From contig DF237190.1 of the NCBI GenBank assembly GCA_000708835.1, positions 62,001 through 126,000 of the forward strand: a stretch of DNA of 64,000 nucleotides, given 5' to 3'. Each line of letters opens with the position of its first letter. Within the stretch, counting starts at the first letter, position 1. The notes under the pieces were generated by a model, which was not told the origin of the DNA, did no database searches, and was given only the letters and a program-made list of their open reading frames with translations. The stretch is from Klebsormidium nitens (lineage: Eukaryota > Streptophyta > Klebsormidiophyceae > Klebsormidiales > Klebsormidiaceae). Below are positions 23,034-37,000 of the stretch, piece by piece. The position numbers and the translations under genes were made by a program.

Positions 23034-25035
23034 AGTTGACTCTACAAAGTCCCATTGTTGCCACTTTTCAAATTGAGAGTCGATTCAAAAGAGTCCCATC
23101 GGCGCCACTTACCATTTGAGAGTTGAGCTTAAGAAGTTTCGTTCTTCCAGGTGTAAGGCAAACTTCTTGGTTCTAAGTCGTAGATAGAGTGTACATGTCT
23201 CTTCAGATTGGAATTTGTGACTTTGATGAGTGGAGGCGCTTCCCAACAGTCTTGGTCATAATTGTGGTGAACCAAACTCTTGGAATTGTCCAGTTGGAAG
23301 CTCCCGATCCGCTTGCCCTTGCTTCAGGTTTCAAAGCAGCTGCGCTAATCGCCGAAGCTCTTCGAGCTGACTTGTTCTCAAGGGCTCGCCTGGAAAACTG
23401 GTTATCGGAAGGCAGGTGGAGTCAATTGCTGGTCGGACCACCGGCGGATTCGCCTTACCGTAGTCAATTATTCATTTCTCTTTTACTCTTTGTTTCTGAT
23501 CTCGATATTTCTGACCAAGCAGCTCGTAGTGTCTTTCCTAACCGGTTGAGTGATTCGCGTGCGTGTAGCCGCCTTCTATGGCTATGGGCAGCCTCAAAGA
23601 TCTCGAAAACGAGCAGGGCGCCAGCCGATAGCTATCGAGCAGGTCAGGGTTCCTAGAACGACGTAGAGCGTGCGGCCTTGGGTTTGAACAAGTGTAGACC
23701 TATAGCTTTTGGATTTTGTCAGGACCGACACCCTGTAGGCTGAAGTACAGCAATGCATTTGAGGTAAACGTGCACTACCGAGGAGCACCCACGTGCATGC
23801 AATAAATATCCGGATAAGAATGACGGGCAGTCCCGTCCGTCTCATCCCGCTGGGGCGGACCATGAGAAGAACTAATCAACTGGAATCGAAGCGATACCAT
23901 CGAAAACGAGGGGCAAGTTGGCGAGATGAGAGTATCCTGCTTCACTGCCGGCCCCGGCTTTCTATTTATGGCCTCTCAGTCTACGTGTCAGAACACATAT
24001 ACCTAGGCAAGATGCGGCATGCCCGAAAGTGATATCCTCAGCGTCCCGGTCCAACCGTTGCCATCTGGATACGGACGGTTCACGTGCAGAAACGCAGGTT
24101 GCTGTAGGTACCGCTGCATGGAAGTGTACCCTTAATTTGCGAAGGCCGGCTGGGGCCTGTGGGTTTCATTAAACCGTTGAGGGTCACTGAACAGATGGCC
24201 TTTGCCAGGCACCATCTACTAGTTGCAACTACTCCGGGGTGTAGCAGAACTTTAATCCCGGTATCATTGATATACTGAGATTCGACATGGTTGCCAGGAT
24301 TCCAACTTGGCATGTAGCCTGCATGGCGGCTCGCGCATGGTGTATGTTTTACAAGTCCCATAGGCAGTTACATCAAACATGGGACTTTCATGCATTTTTT
24401 TGGATCTGTCCAGTCGCATGCATCTAGCTATTCTTCGCATCTTTGGGCTGCCAGGGGTGCCAGCAGCTAATCCCGACGCGTTCATGCTTTCAAAGATCAT
24501 TGGCGTTTGAGCGCCTTTGAGAGCTGAGTACCGCTATGCGGGTGCAAGCGGAATGTGCGCCGCGCAGGGTGATGGCGACAAACCTGTACGTAAGTTTGCC
24601 AGACACATAGCATTTTGCCTGCTTGATATTATAGCTGGGCGGCCTTGTATTGCTCGCGATCACTAGTCTCCCCAACAAGAAGTTCACACCGTCATCGACA
24701 CATCCACCCGACCTGCTGCCCTCACCCAGGAAGAGATGATCGACCTACTGTTAAACAAACTCAGAAATGTTTCGATCTTGGTCCGGCTTGTGTAAGGGTG
24801 ATCAGCCAGACTCTTTCTACAGTCAAGAGTATGAAAGGTCACCTGCTAACATAAGCGCTGACTAGATTCCGGTAACGATAGCGCCTCCTGTGCTACACGG
24901 CAGAAAGGATGTACTGAAGGTAGTGAGTTTCACTGACCCGAGTTGTGCATTACTCACGGATCTTAACGATGCCGAAGCCCCATTTTCTCGTGGACGCATG
25001 GTCGAAGTACCATTCCTCATCCAGATCCAGGCCGG
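23034..25035. other. Intergenic, between the LYR gene and copy A tail
   Basis: No supported gene. The stretch begins with the LYR gene 3' region, which holds a partial tandem duplication at 23049-23123 (units about 44 bp apart, GTCCCAT...GCCACTT...TTTGAGAGT). A plus-strand ORF at 23189-23656 (155 codons) has an aliphatic segment but no family and no splice partners; I do not call it. The remainder up to 25035 shows nothing. Confidence 0.45.
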
Positions 25036-28000
25036 TCAGGCTTTTGAACCCTTCTTCAACCTCTTGCGCTCCGATCCTAGCTGGCATAGCTGCAAAAAGA
25101 AGGAGACATTAGACTGTCCGACCTTGCAAAGAAGAGAGGATGAACTGCAAACGAGCCTACTTGGTTGCTCTGTTGGAAGGGATCAATGCTTCTTTGGTCG
25201 GTGGAGATAGGAAAACGGCGATCTTAATGTTGAGAGTGGAATTATGGACCTGAGAAGGGCTATTGATTCGCGAGAACTGGCGAGCGTGTCGAAGGTGTGC
25301 ATTGTCCAGACGATATCTGCATATTAGTCCACCTGCTGAAGGGTTTCGTTTCTTTCAGGCTGATCCATTTCAAAATATCCTCAAGAAACATCGTTCGATA
25401 ACAGATTCGAGCCGGCAGATCAGAGTACGTTGTAACCCTAAGCAGCATCGTCACTGGTCTGGCTCAGAATGTTTCTGAGAAACCACAAAGTAAAGTCGTC
25501 GGAGATTGTCAAACGGAGCAGGGAAATAATTGAAGCCGTCGGGGAAGTGTTGAAGAAGCGAAGAGTTAAGAAGTGTTGAACCTCACCGGGCGATCCTCTT
25601 CCTCTTCGGAGGCTGCTTGTTCTTCCCTGGCTTCGTCAACCTTCTCCAGGTAATCATACACCTGCAACCAACACACAGAATTTTAGACGGAGAGGCTCAC
25701 GTTTTCACGCTCAAGCACCTTCTTTATGCGAAGGCAGCAAAGAGCCCCCACGAAGCTCTTGCTTTACCGCATGAAAACTGACTCTGATACCACTGAAATG
25801 AGGATCCTTTCTGCTAATTTATTGCTCCTGTGAGATTTGTGTGCACTGAAAAGGGCTTGGACAGACTCTTTAGACCATAAGATTGCGTCAAGATTCCGTT
25901 CTTGATATCACGGTCTAAAATCGCAACCGTAAAAACTCGAAGAAACTCTCTTGCAACGCACGTTGCATCGCCCGAACCAAAACAGGTCTGAAATAATATT
26001 TTTACGAAGTCGATGACTGGGGGACCAATCTAGTTACCTCCACAAGTGACCGGAAGCGCTTTCCTTGTGGAGTCTTGTAGTAGCTGTCTACCTTTCCTGC
26101 AAAAGATTGAAAAAAACATTCTCAAATTTATATGGGAGGAACCAGCTTGCCCCTCTAATGGCGAAGTTCCGCACCTCCAATTTGTGTTGCAGTTTCGAAT
26201 TCTACGACAGGAGCAGGAATCTTTGGAGGTGAGGGGGCCGGCAATTATTTGACATTGCTGCCAGTCTTGCTTGGAAGTTGAAGGCGCACAAACAATCCAG
26301 ATCTCCGCCGAAGCGAACCGAGCTTGACTCTTATCGGATACGACAAACGGACGTTTCATAAAGCTTGCAGAAGGTTCGGCTGATACAAACAACCCGAAGT
26401 GCTCCACCCAGCTGGATTGCTTTCCAACAAGGCTCCTCTTCGAAACGGAAATCTGTTCCGGCCACACCGACATAGACGAGACAAAGCATTAGCCAGCGTG
26501 TCGTCTCGATTTGCAACTGTTGCGCAACCCACCCGCAGTGCGTCCCTCCTGGCGCTCCGACGTGTAGTTCGGCCATCCCTCCTCCTCCATTCTCTCCAGC
26601 ACCGCACTCTTCTGCGCCGGCGTCAGGTGCGGCCGCGCGCCGCAGCCGCGGCCGCGCTCCTCGCCGCGCGCCATGGGCTGCTCCCCGTCGAAGAACTGCT
26701 GGAGCTTGACCAGGCTGTCCCCGTAGATGTAGTACTTGTCCACTCGGTCGCCCGTCTTGCGCGGCTTGTACTCGATTCGGACGCCGTCCGGCAGCGCGGA
26801 CGCCTCGTAGTCGCGGAGCGCCGTTCGAAAGGCGTCCGGCGACGCGCCGTACAGCGCGCACAGCCGCTCCAGGCACCAGCCCACCTCGAGCGCCTGCCAG
26901 GGCTTGGGCGCCGTTCCGCTTCCGTTCTCGTAGCGATCGTGTTCGTTTTCCTTTCCGTTTCCGCTGCTACTCTCGTCCCCGGATCCTCTTCCGCTTCCGT
27001 TTGCGTTTCCGTTCAGGCATGCATCTTTATTTCCGCTGTCCTCTTCTCCAGGCGGCTGTTCTGCCGACCTAGCGCTGCCGGACAATGGCCTCGAATCTTC
27101 TTTCCGGTACGTCCCACTTTTCCGCTCTTCCGGTCGGAGGCTGATCTTTCCGGTCTGCCCTCCGTCGTACCGGACCTCGAAAACCGACTGCCGGGTCACC
27201 ATGCGCGCTCCACTGGCAAGAGGACCTCTCAGGATGATCCCCCGCTTCACGACAAACGTCCCCTCAGTATCATCCCATATCTGCTTCACAAACCGCTGGC
27301 CCGCGCAACCACTCCCCAAGGGAGTTTCCTCGGTTCCCGCCCCGCTTTGATCTCCGATCTCAGAACCGGCCTCTTTCTCTGGAAGCTTCTCGTCTTTCAC
27401 CGTGGATTGTTCGACGTTGGTTTTGGGCGTCCTTGTTGTGTTCGGCAGGTCCGAACGGCGTGCTTTTCTGCCCCAAAGAGACTCCTTCGCTTCTTGGCGG
27501 GCTTGCGCACGATTGAGTATGCCGGCGATGATCTCCCGGTCGGCCGCCGTGCGCGCGCGGAGTGTGGGGGTTGCGCGCGAGCGTTGGTAGAATTGGGTGA
27601 CCGCCTGAATGAAAAGCATGTTTCCACACGTAAATGGTAGCCGTGTGTGTTCCGAAAGACTGGTGGCTGCAGATCAATCATGGAAAAAGATTTATAAAAG
27701 TACGCTGCCGGAAATTGAACAGACACTGAGTTCACGAGCAAATCGAACGACTACTCGAAGAACACAATAGTCTAGTAAAGCTGAAGCGTTGGACGAAAGA
27801 CAGATGAACATAATTTGATCTCAAGGGCCAACGAACGTCTCATCGAATGAGAGCGTGAGACCTCAAAGGTGTCTAATATCTCCATACACAGATAAGAAGA
27901 CAACTAGATAAAGTATCAATACAACAAAGTTACCCGGTCGGTCGGTTTTCCATGCATCGGAGTTGTGTCAAATGTCTGAATTTTTGCCACTCAAGCAGAA

Positions 28001-31000
28001 ACGTCGTTCAAATGGCGCCTCAAAAGTCCTTCAAAGTATTCTGCTTTCCAAACTTTGTCTTCGGGAAATGCGGATTCAAAACGAGACTTAACAAACTCAC
28101 CTTGAGCAGTCGCAGGATGTCCGTGTCCTCTCGTACGTACTCTTCCGGTAGCCCCTTCCGCAACGCATCTCGGCCGGAATCACATTTTTCCCGCGCGCGC
28201 ACTGCTGCTTCGTAGGACTTTTCCGCAAATCTGAGTCCTCCTTGCTCCGCCGCTCCAAAGCAGCCCTCCAATAGCCGCACATACGCGAGGACCGTCGCCA
28301 AGGAGCGGCCCGCGGCCGCCTCGCGCACATGAGGGTCCCCTAAAACCCTTTCTAAGGCCGATTCCGCGGAACCCTCGTTATCCACGCCGTTTAAACAGGC
28401 AAGCAAGTCCCTGGTTTCAATCAGTGTCCACTCTCTTCCATCCCCCTCTTCTCGCTCCGGCTCTCTTTTCCCTTCTTCCGAGCCCCGCTCGACGTCGAGC
28501 AAGCGCGCGAATCTGGTTTGCAGGGATTGGGAGCGCGCGAGCAAGGACGCGCGCGCGGCGAGGCGCGCGGGTTTGATGAGGGTTAGCAGCTCCCGCGGGT
28601 CGAGCTGGTGGGGAAGGTTCCTGAGGTCGACGCGAATGTTGGAGAACGTGGGCTTGAGGCGCATCATGAATAGCTCAATCTCCTGCGAAAGAGAGAAAAG
28701 CATTCGCTTCAATCAACTGATCTTGAGCTTGTGTTTTCTGTCGGTTACTGATCAACTTTAGATTGCACGTGTTGGAGCCTATCCAAAAGGGAGCGCTATT
28801 TTATTCTCAGGATACTGCGCACGCAGGGGTGGTTAGCAAATTCAAGTCAGTCAGTCTTAGTGTAGACTGAGCAAGTTGACACGGGGTTGACAGCCTTACC
28901 GTTTCGTTAAAGCCGGGCAGATGTGCTAACTGCCTCTTTGAAAACCTAGGAATTGCTGGTTGCTGGTTTACCATTCACTTGAAAGATCCCGATTACCTTG
29001 CCGAAAGCAACTGCGGTTTCCCTGACATCGTGGAAGAGAATTTTCCATTTGTGTTCCAACTGAATACCCGAATTAGTCGCGCTCGCAATCTGCACACGAG
29101 ACCGGGACGGTACCTTGCTTGTCAATTTCGGGTACCATACCAGGAACCTACAATTCGTGCCTGGTCTCACTTGATCTCCTTTTTCAATCCCCATCAAGTC
29201 CCAGCGCCTTCTTTACATTCCGTCTTCCTCTGCATATGCTGCACTGCGTCCCTTCCAACAACCTTACCTTTTCCATCCCGAGTTCAGCCAAGCGTCGGCA
29301 CGCCTCCTCAACGCTCATCATTTTCGACTTCTGCCCAGATCTGCTCGGAGGACCCCACATCTTCTGCTTCCCCCGCTTGACCCTGGCGCACAGGCGCGCG
29401 GTCTGGGAAGCAATTGTCTGCTCGGCCGCGCGTCGGATGACCTCGAAGACGCGCATCGCGCGAAGCGCGCCCAGGTGGCGCGCGACGATCGCGTCCACGT
29501 GGCACCGGATCAACTGCAGTTGCAGGAAAGATCGGATTCAAAAGAACCCCTCTGTGAGAAAAAATGTCTGGATGAGAGACGAGAAGCTTCTAAGATCCCT
29601 CCAAAAAGCCACGTCCGAAAAGCTACGCGCTCTGCGATGGTGAAAGGTAGGAGGGAATTGGCGTTCTGATCTGTTTCGGAAGTGACTGCGTGTCACTATT
29701 ATGAAAGGAGGTATAAGAGACTGAATGCGGTATGCCCTGTCGGATCCGCCTATCAGTCATTCCTGCTGGCCGGCTCGCTCTAGCAGCGCACTTCGTCACC
29801 TTCGAGCTGTAGACAGACCCACAACAACATCTACACTATAACCCGCACGTAATCGCGTTGTGCGCACGCACCTGATCCAGAAGCTCGCGCCCTCCCGTCT
29901 TCACGTCCTGCCCCAGGTCCTGAAGCGCCTCGGCGCCCGCGCACACGAGTGCGCGCGCGCATCCCTCCAGAAACTCCGCGACTAAGTCCCAGATTGGCGC
30001 CTTCTCAGCGGCCGCGTCTGTACCCCGATCGCCGACTGCTTCGATCCCCAGTGCCCGGTAGAGGCATTCGGTCGGGTGCAGAAGAAACGGGGCGATCATT
30101 AAGTCTTGGAGACGGACGCCGTCACATTCCATGGTTTCCACGAGGGGGGTAGCCGGACCTAGGTAAAGCGCCTGCTGCAGGTCCCCCGTGAAGAGAGACG
30201 GTTGGACCTTTCCGGGCTCCTTTGAAGAGTGGATAACGAGCCGGGACAGCTGTGGAGTCAAAAGGGGGTCACATCAGCGAAAATAAAGTCTTCGACGTTT
30301 CTGTGGCGTTTGCACCGAGCTGACAAGTTGTGGAGGGTCAAACAGATTTAGCGGAGGCATGACGAGCCATGAGTTTTGGTGCCTCTTTCAGAAAGCCCTC
30401 AGGACGACGCAAATGATGTAGTCTGTCAGAAGCAACCTGTGCCAAAGATCTGAATTTTAGGCGCTTGAAATTTTGTGAAGAAGCAGAGCACTCGTACTTC
30501 TCCACTTTTGATTGGTATCAACACAGAGCTGAGAAATAAAAGTGTAAAGGACAGTCTAACAGGCAACTACATAAGCAAACCATCTAGGAAAATGTGTGCT
30601 CGGTGGCACGTAACAGACTAAAGTCTCAGCATTCCTGTACCAGCTGATCCGTTTCCTCTACCCGGCGCGACCTAAGCGAAAAATGCAAACAGGCAGAAAG
30701 AGCTGGGCGATGTCGCAAAAGACGTTTGACTCACCTCTTTGCCGAATCTTAGTGGCGTGCAAGCTTCGACGCTCTCCCGTCGGTTCTCCCTCAGCTCCCG
30801 TTCCACGCCATCTAAAACGTCCGTGCGCAGCGTCGGCAGCTTGAGCGCTCTGGGCGCGCTCGCGCGCTCGAGCGCGTTTTTTAGCCGCTCGAGCTGCGTG
30901 GGTTGCTTAACCGCGCGCGCGAGGGCAAATGTGCGCGCGCCCATCTCCTCGAACCTGCCCAGCAGCTCACGGGCCGCAGAGACCAGCGCGCGCGCGTCGC

Positions 31001-34000
31001 GGGTACCCGCCGCGCGGACGCGGCCGCTGCGGAGGAAGTCGCGGAGCTGGGGCATGCGGGAGTCTTCTTCGGAGATAGCCTGAGGAATGAAAGGCAAGGT
31101 TTTCCGATGATGCTGACATCTACAGCTAACGGCAGCCTATTCGCTCGCTGAAGCTGTCAGAAGATTTGACGATCCGTACCTCTTTGCAGGCTGACTGAAT
31201 GGAACACCGAGTCACACTTGACGTGAGCATCTTGAAGTCCCCCTACAACGGTCTCCTTGAATCAACAGGCCGCAGCTTTTGCGAAGCTTGCGTCATGCGG
31301 GTGCCTTCCAAACTGACTCTAAAAGAGAGGAGGTTCAAGAGGATGACGTGGCAGCGATGCAGAGACTGTTCGCAGGATCGTGCAGTGCCAAAAGCAGATC
31401 AGAAGCAAGATTTGAAGTCACCTGGTACTGGTATATCACGTTCCCAATGTTGTCTTTGACGCACTCGGGGTTGTGCCGCAGGTCCGGGTAGATAACCAGG
31501 AACGTAACCCGGTTAGCAATGTCGTTGGCTCGCTGTTCGGCCACGTGCTTGGGTAGATTCTCCCGGGAGATCATCAGATCCTCCAGCGCGGCCGCGACGT
31601 CGCGCTTCCGGTCGCTGGCCCACTTCCGTTCCGCTTCAAGGAGGATCTTCCGCTCCGCTGGGGTGTTTTGCTCGTGGCTGCCAGGGTGGAAAAACGGAAC
31701 CGCATCAGAAGGAGTGGTAGACATAGTCTACGTTGCAAGGAAACCACATTAAAGGCTACCCTGAGTCAAAAGCTTCAGTCAGATTCTTGAAGCAGGCCAG
31801 AACCTTAACAAGCAGAGGGTGCGTCCTGAAACGTGTTACTTGGGTTCAAGGAAAGGAGTCTTTCGTACTTAAAAAAAAACAAAACAGTCAAGTTCGTTCT
31901 GACGGTGTTTCTGAACCGCGAATGTTTGTCAACTTCCAGCCTTCAATCTATTTGAGAACCCGGACCGAAAACGATCTCAACAGCAAAGTCTATCTTTGAC
32001 CCCAAAAGCTCAACGCTCTTACTTGGGCACCCGTGCGGTGCTGTGCACCTTCGCGTTGCGCTTGGTCCACCACTTGTCGCCCGCACAGACGACCGCGATG
32101 CGCTTCTCCTGGTCAGCATCGCCTCCATCTGACACGTGGCGGTCGCAGAGGTACGCCGTTTCAGCCAGGCGCGGCATGGCGGCCTGCTTGGAGGAGGAGC
32201 CGGTGACGTCACCCAAGAGTATAGTGAGCGATTTTGCTACATTCTTGGCCGTTTCTAGGCATTTTAAGGGCATAATGCGAAGTAAGCTACAGCTTCTCAG
32301 GTTAGCGGCTTATGTGGGAACAAACACAACGGGCCTTGTTGACCCGATTTGTCTGCTAACACACTCTGGTTCACGCATTCTATCATGGTTGGAAAGTAGT
32401 CGCTTATCCGAGTCAAGACGAGTCAACAGCACAAACGAAAGTACAGGAGCAAGGAGGGACGTCAATTCTGGATGCGCCAGTGAGAGGTAGACCACAGGCA
32501 ACAGTGGTCTCTACTCTGTTGTACAAAATATACAATCTTAAAGACAAGGGCTGTATCATCACGCACCTGCTGATCTCTGCGGACGTCCATCATGAATATC
32601 ACGAGGTCCGACTTTCGTATCTCCTGCAAGTAGAGCAACAAACGAACGGTACATCCATTCATTACCCTTCCAGAACCAATTGTCATGATGCGCTACAATA
32701 AAAGCCTCGCATCCAATTCGAACCAGGATAGCGTGTGATCCAGGATCTTGAAACAAGCTGTCCTTGAAACGCTTAGGCTGGACTGTGTCCGTCAACTACT
32801 TTCCCATTTTGTCCATTTTGACCAATACGGTAGTCACAGGCCCCTAAGGTCAATGCACAGTTGGACACAGGATCTTTTGGACCGCAAGCTTTCCCCCCGC
32901 TGAACTAGGGATCGGTGCATCTCAAAAGCAGCGTTCAGAGATTAGGCCGAATCCACTGCTTTGCTCTCGAATATAAGTCAGCGCGCGGTGCTTACGGCCC
33001 CAGCCTCCCGAGAGACAGGCGGTTGGCACCACAGGGCCCGGAAGCCATCACGGTACATACCTACGGAACGGCGAGGCGGTGAGCCCCGAACATATCTGGA
33101 GCTCTGGGTTATTCAGACGGAAGCCCGGTACGTACCTCTCGTGCGTCGCAGCTGAAGGGCCCGGGGTCTTTGGACACTCCCGGGAGGTCTGTGAAGTCGT
33201 GCCAGCGCACCACCCGGTGTGGCAGCTGGATGACGGCTCTCTCAACAAGGGGCCAGTAGATCTGCAAGCAGAGGGGAAAAGCATTTCCAAGTGGCGCTCA
33301 TCACGCGGAGAATGCATTTTTTCGAGGCACGCTCTTTCTCATGCTGAGTACCAGCCCTGAGCTGCTATCTGCTTCTGCTTCGGGATTCTAAGAATGGTGC
33401 AGCGCTTTAAGGGGGACTGAAATCGGGATTCCAAGAATGGTGTAGCGCTTTAAGGGGGACTGAAATCATCCTTCAAATCTTCAGCGTTGTCAGGCTGAAG
33501 ATCTTACGAAGCTGGCAAACTCCTGCACCCCTAAAGGTCCGCTTCCTGTAGACTCGAGAGATTTTGCAAGGCTGGAATAGGGGCCGTACTGGCGCTTTAG
33601 TTATGCATTTCTTTCGAACGGTTACCCGGCGGCGCCAACACATGGACTCGTGACAGGAACGGCAAAAAAAACATCTCATCGAAGCTTCTTTATCTGAGGA
33701 TTCTTACCTTTTTGTGACTGTCGCCGTGGAGACCCTCCCCTGTCCTGGACTCGATGAATTGAGCCGCGCGCTTGACATGCTCACTCAACAAGCTTCCACC
33801 GTAGGGTGTGCCGTCGGGTGACGTGCTCTGGCAGGGCGAGAAGATCTCCACCTGAGGATCGAGAAGAGAATATTTTCACTGCACACTGTAATCTCTGTTT
33901 TGGGAGGGAAAATGGCTTAGTGGGCACTGAAGCGTGACTCTCGTGGTCACTGTACGACGATGCTTTTTGTCGCAAACCGAACTTATATATTTTTTGGAAA

Positions 34001-37000
34001 AGCTGCTGCATTATCGGCAAGATCTACAAGAGGTCGACATTATCATGCATCAATCACTTGCAGTTGGAATTCAATGAGTGCTTAGAAGAACAACGGTTTA
34101 ATTGGGAATCTCGGCAAGTCATCCGCAGGCAACATCCTCTGAGATCAGATCAACGACCTTTTGTACTGAGCAGAGACTTGTTGAAAGAACGGAACCCTAA
34201 CCTCAGAGGTGATGGGCTGACATGTTACTAAAGCAGACTAGGCGAAGCTTTTGGAACCTTATTGCAATTCCGAGGGAGGTCTCGGCGAGGTCTCACCTTT
34301 CCTGCGGCGCTTAACCTGCTCCGAAAGTGCCCGGGCAGCACAAAGTCGTCTTCCTTGAGATCTAGAATGGGGAAGTTGAGAGGCTTCCCAATAAGCGCCA
34401 GGGCATTCTGCATCCAGGGGTCCCAAAAGTGCTCGTCCTCCGGGGCTCCCTTTTCGACCGAATCCCCGATTTCGATCGTTCCGTCGATGTCCATTCCGCA
34501 GGGGACCGTTCCGCTGGTTGAAGCGGCGCCAGCCCTCATCTCGTTCCGCAGCTTTCCCAAACTGTTGAGTAGACATGCTGGATTTGCTGCAACTTGATGG
34601 ATCTTTTCTTCAAAGGTGTCAGTATGAAACGGTCGTCGTTATGCGAAGCTTTCAGCACGATTGCTGGCGAGTCTTTTCTTGAGATAGAGGCTGTTAGTAT
34701 TGGAAGCCGTCGACAAAACAAATGTTATTTGCTGTATTATTGCGCCTGAACAGCGGGCATGGACACGCCCACAGGTACTTTGCACTCATTGTTGGTCCAC
34801 CATGCGCTTTCGTTTTTGAGCACCTCAGCCCCGAGGTGCAAAGCTGAGATGCAAGGCTCCTTGAGCTTCCTCGTCGGAAACAGCAACTCATACTTCTAGC
34901 GCTGAAACAGCGGTTTTTTTTTCCTGCTTAACGTCTAGCTTGAAAAAAGCGACAGCAGCTTTGAGCCTAATATTAGAAGGCAAACCCCCGCAGACGTATC
35001 AGGTTTCAAACATCCGTGAGTAGACTTACACCGGAGCGCCCTTACCTGCCTATCGCCTCCGCCACTTCTGCGATATTCTTGAAATAAATCCACACGCGCA
35101 CAGTGGACCCCGAGGTGATTTGAGACCCCACCAGAGTCGTGTCCGATACGTCTCCTTCTGGCAGCAGGTAGTAATTTCCGCCCACGTACCCGGGCTCTGC
35201 TTCCGGCCGTTCCTGGAACGGAATAACGGACTCACTTGCCAAGTTGAAAGAATTCAGACCTTACGTGAGCCGCGGTTTATTATCGTCGCGTGCTCCTACC
35301 CAGCGACTGCACGATGGCTGCTCACAAATTTCCGTTTGAAGAATCAAGAAACTCTCCTCGAATTTCGAGCGTTACAATCATTCTAAACCAGGGTGAGGCT
35401 CACCCGCATCACTGAAGTCGGTTACGGTTCCCTTTCGGATGCAGTTTCTACAGAGAGATCAGTATAGTTCAGGCTCAATTTCCAGAACGAGTCCTAGACC
35501 TACACATCCGGACAACGTTCGCCAAGTCCTGATGAAGCCGGCGTTCCTTAGGAAGAGCTCCGACCCGTCGTTTTGTATTGCTTACCTCAGCGAATCGAAG
35601 GTCCCAGACTTTCCGGGCCCAGACCGCCTCGGTGCTTCCACCTTCAGGGACCTCGTGATCTCGCAGCGAGAGTCCAGTGAACGCCTCTTCGTCTCCGTTG
35701 AAGAGGATCTGCACATACAAGCGGTTGACTCAATAATTCCAAGTCTTCAAGGACCCTCTGCCAACCACGATAGCCTGGTCAGAAGAAACGTGCCCCTGAA
35801 AAGTTTTGCAGCTGTTGAAAGCTTTGACGGTGTTGATTAACTGGTCCTTTCGTTACTTTCCACTCGTTTCAAGAAGAGCTTCCAGTACCCGGATCTTGTT
35901 TTCTTTGACCGACCAACCAGATTGAAAACTTCGTGAAAACTCACCGAATGCGTCGTGCCATCGTCACTCTCGCTGACATCAACAACCTCCCCTTCCCGCC
36001 ACTGGTCCTCTCCTGGGAAGTACACTTCGACCCGGGCACCTGCGCGCGCGGCCGCGACGGTGTCAAGGCGCGGCGTCTCGTGGGGTGTCGCGTCGACGAG
36101 CGCAAGCTCGTCCCACTCGCCGAACTGCGCGATCTTCTCTTGGACGCGCGCGCAGTATTCTTCGAGATCCGGCTCGGACGCTCGGAGAAGGCTGTTGAAC
36201 TGCAGAGCCGGAAAACGGAGGGCAAAGTGCATTAAAGTTCTGCTCAATCACGGTGGCAGTCCTCATGCATGTACGTCCAGAGCATTGCCATTGGCACCGA
36301 AACCGCAGATCTTGGGAACAAAGTTTCAGGAGTACTTCATGAAGCAAGAAAAGATATCCGGGACGTCTGCGAGCATTCCAGCCAATCTAACCTCCTGCAG
36401 ACTTTTGACCGGGATCTTCTTGTCCAGGAGATCGAGCGACAGTAACACAGTCTGCTTCAAATTAGAACTAATGCCATCTTTACATGATCTCATCGCTTAC
36501 GTATCTCATAGCTTTGGAACAGAACTTTTGTCGTTTAACCAACTTCCTCTCAATAAAATGCGGAAAGATATGGTGCACACCAGATTGGTTTTCCCGACAC
36601 CACTCCTTCCAATGAAGACGACCCTCCTTCGGAACGCCGCATCTCTATGCATCAGCTCCAGCAACTGCTCGTGGAGTGCTAACACTCCTCCTCGAGACAG
36701 ATCGTTCTCACCCAAATTTTCGGACCTGGTGGAAAAGAAACAGAATAAGGAAGGGTCCACAATTTGAAGACCAAAGCCCTCGGCTGCTGTGTTTGAGTCC
36801 TTGAGTTCTTTCTCAGTAATATCGGTCCTTTGAAAACGGATGAAAGTGGCAGAAGTGAGGAAATTCTATCAGCATTGATGGTCAAAAGGTCTGAACCAAG
36901 AGCTGATTCAGTATACTGCCTTCAGAAGCTTCATATATATAGGAGTGTGGAGGTGTGCAGACAATCTCAATATTGGTGGGAAAGTTTGATGTATCAACGC

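Noticed and set aside
23189-23656. 155-codon plus-strand ORF after the LYR gene
   Set aside because: No recognisable domain or supporting features; could be 3' sequence of the LYR transcript.
29308-29541. Numerous Arg/Ala/Gly-rich ORFs opposite or out of frame to the real exons (here and at 26399-27640, 42570-43277, 47449-48836)
   Set aside because: GC-rich exons leave long open shadow frames. Only the frame conserved among copies A, B and C with consistent splice phases was kept.
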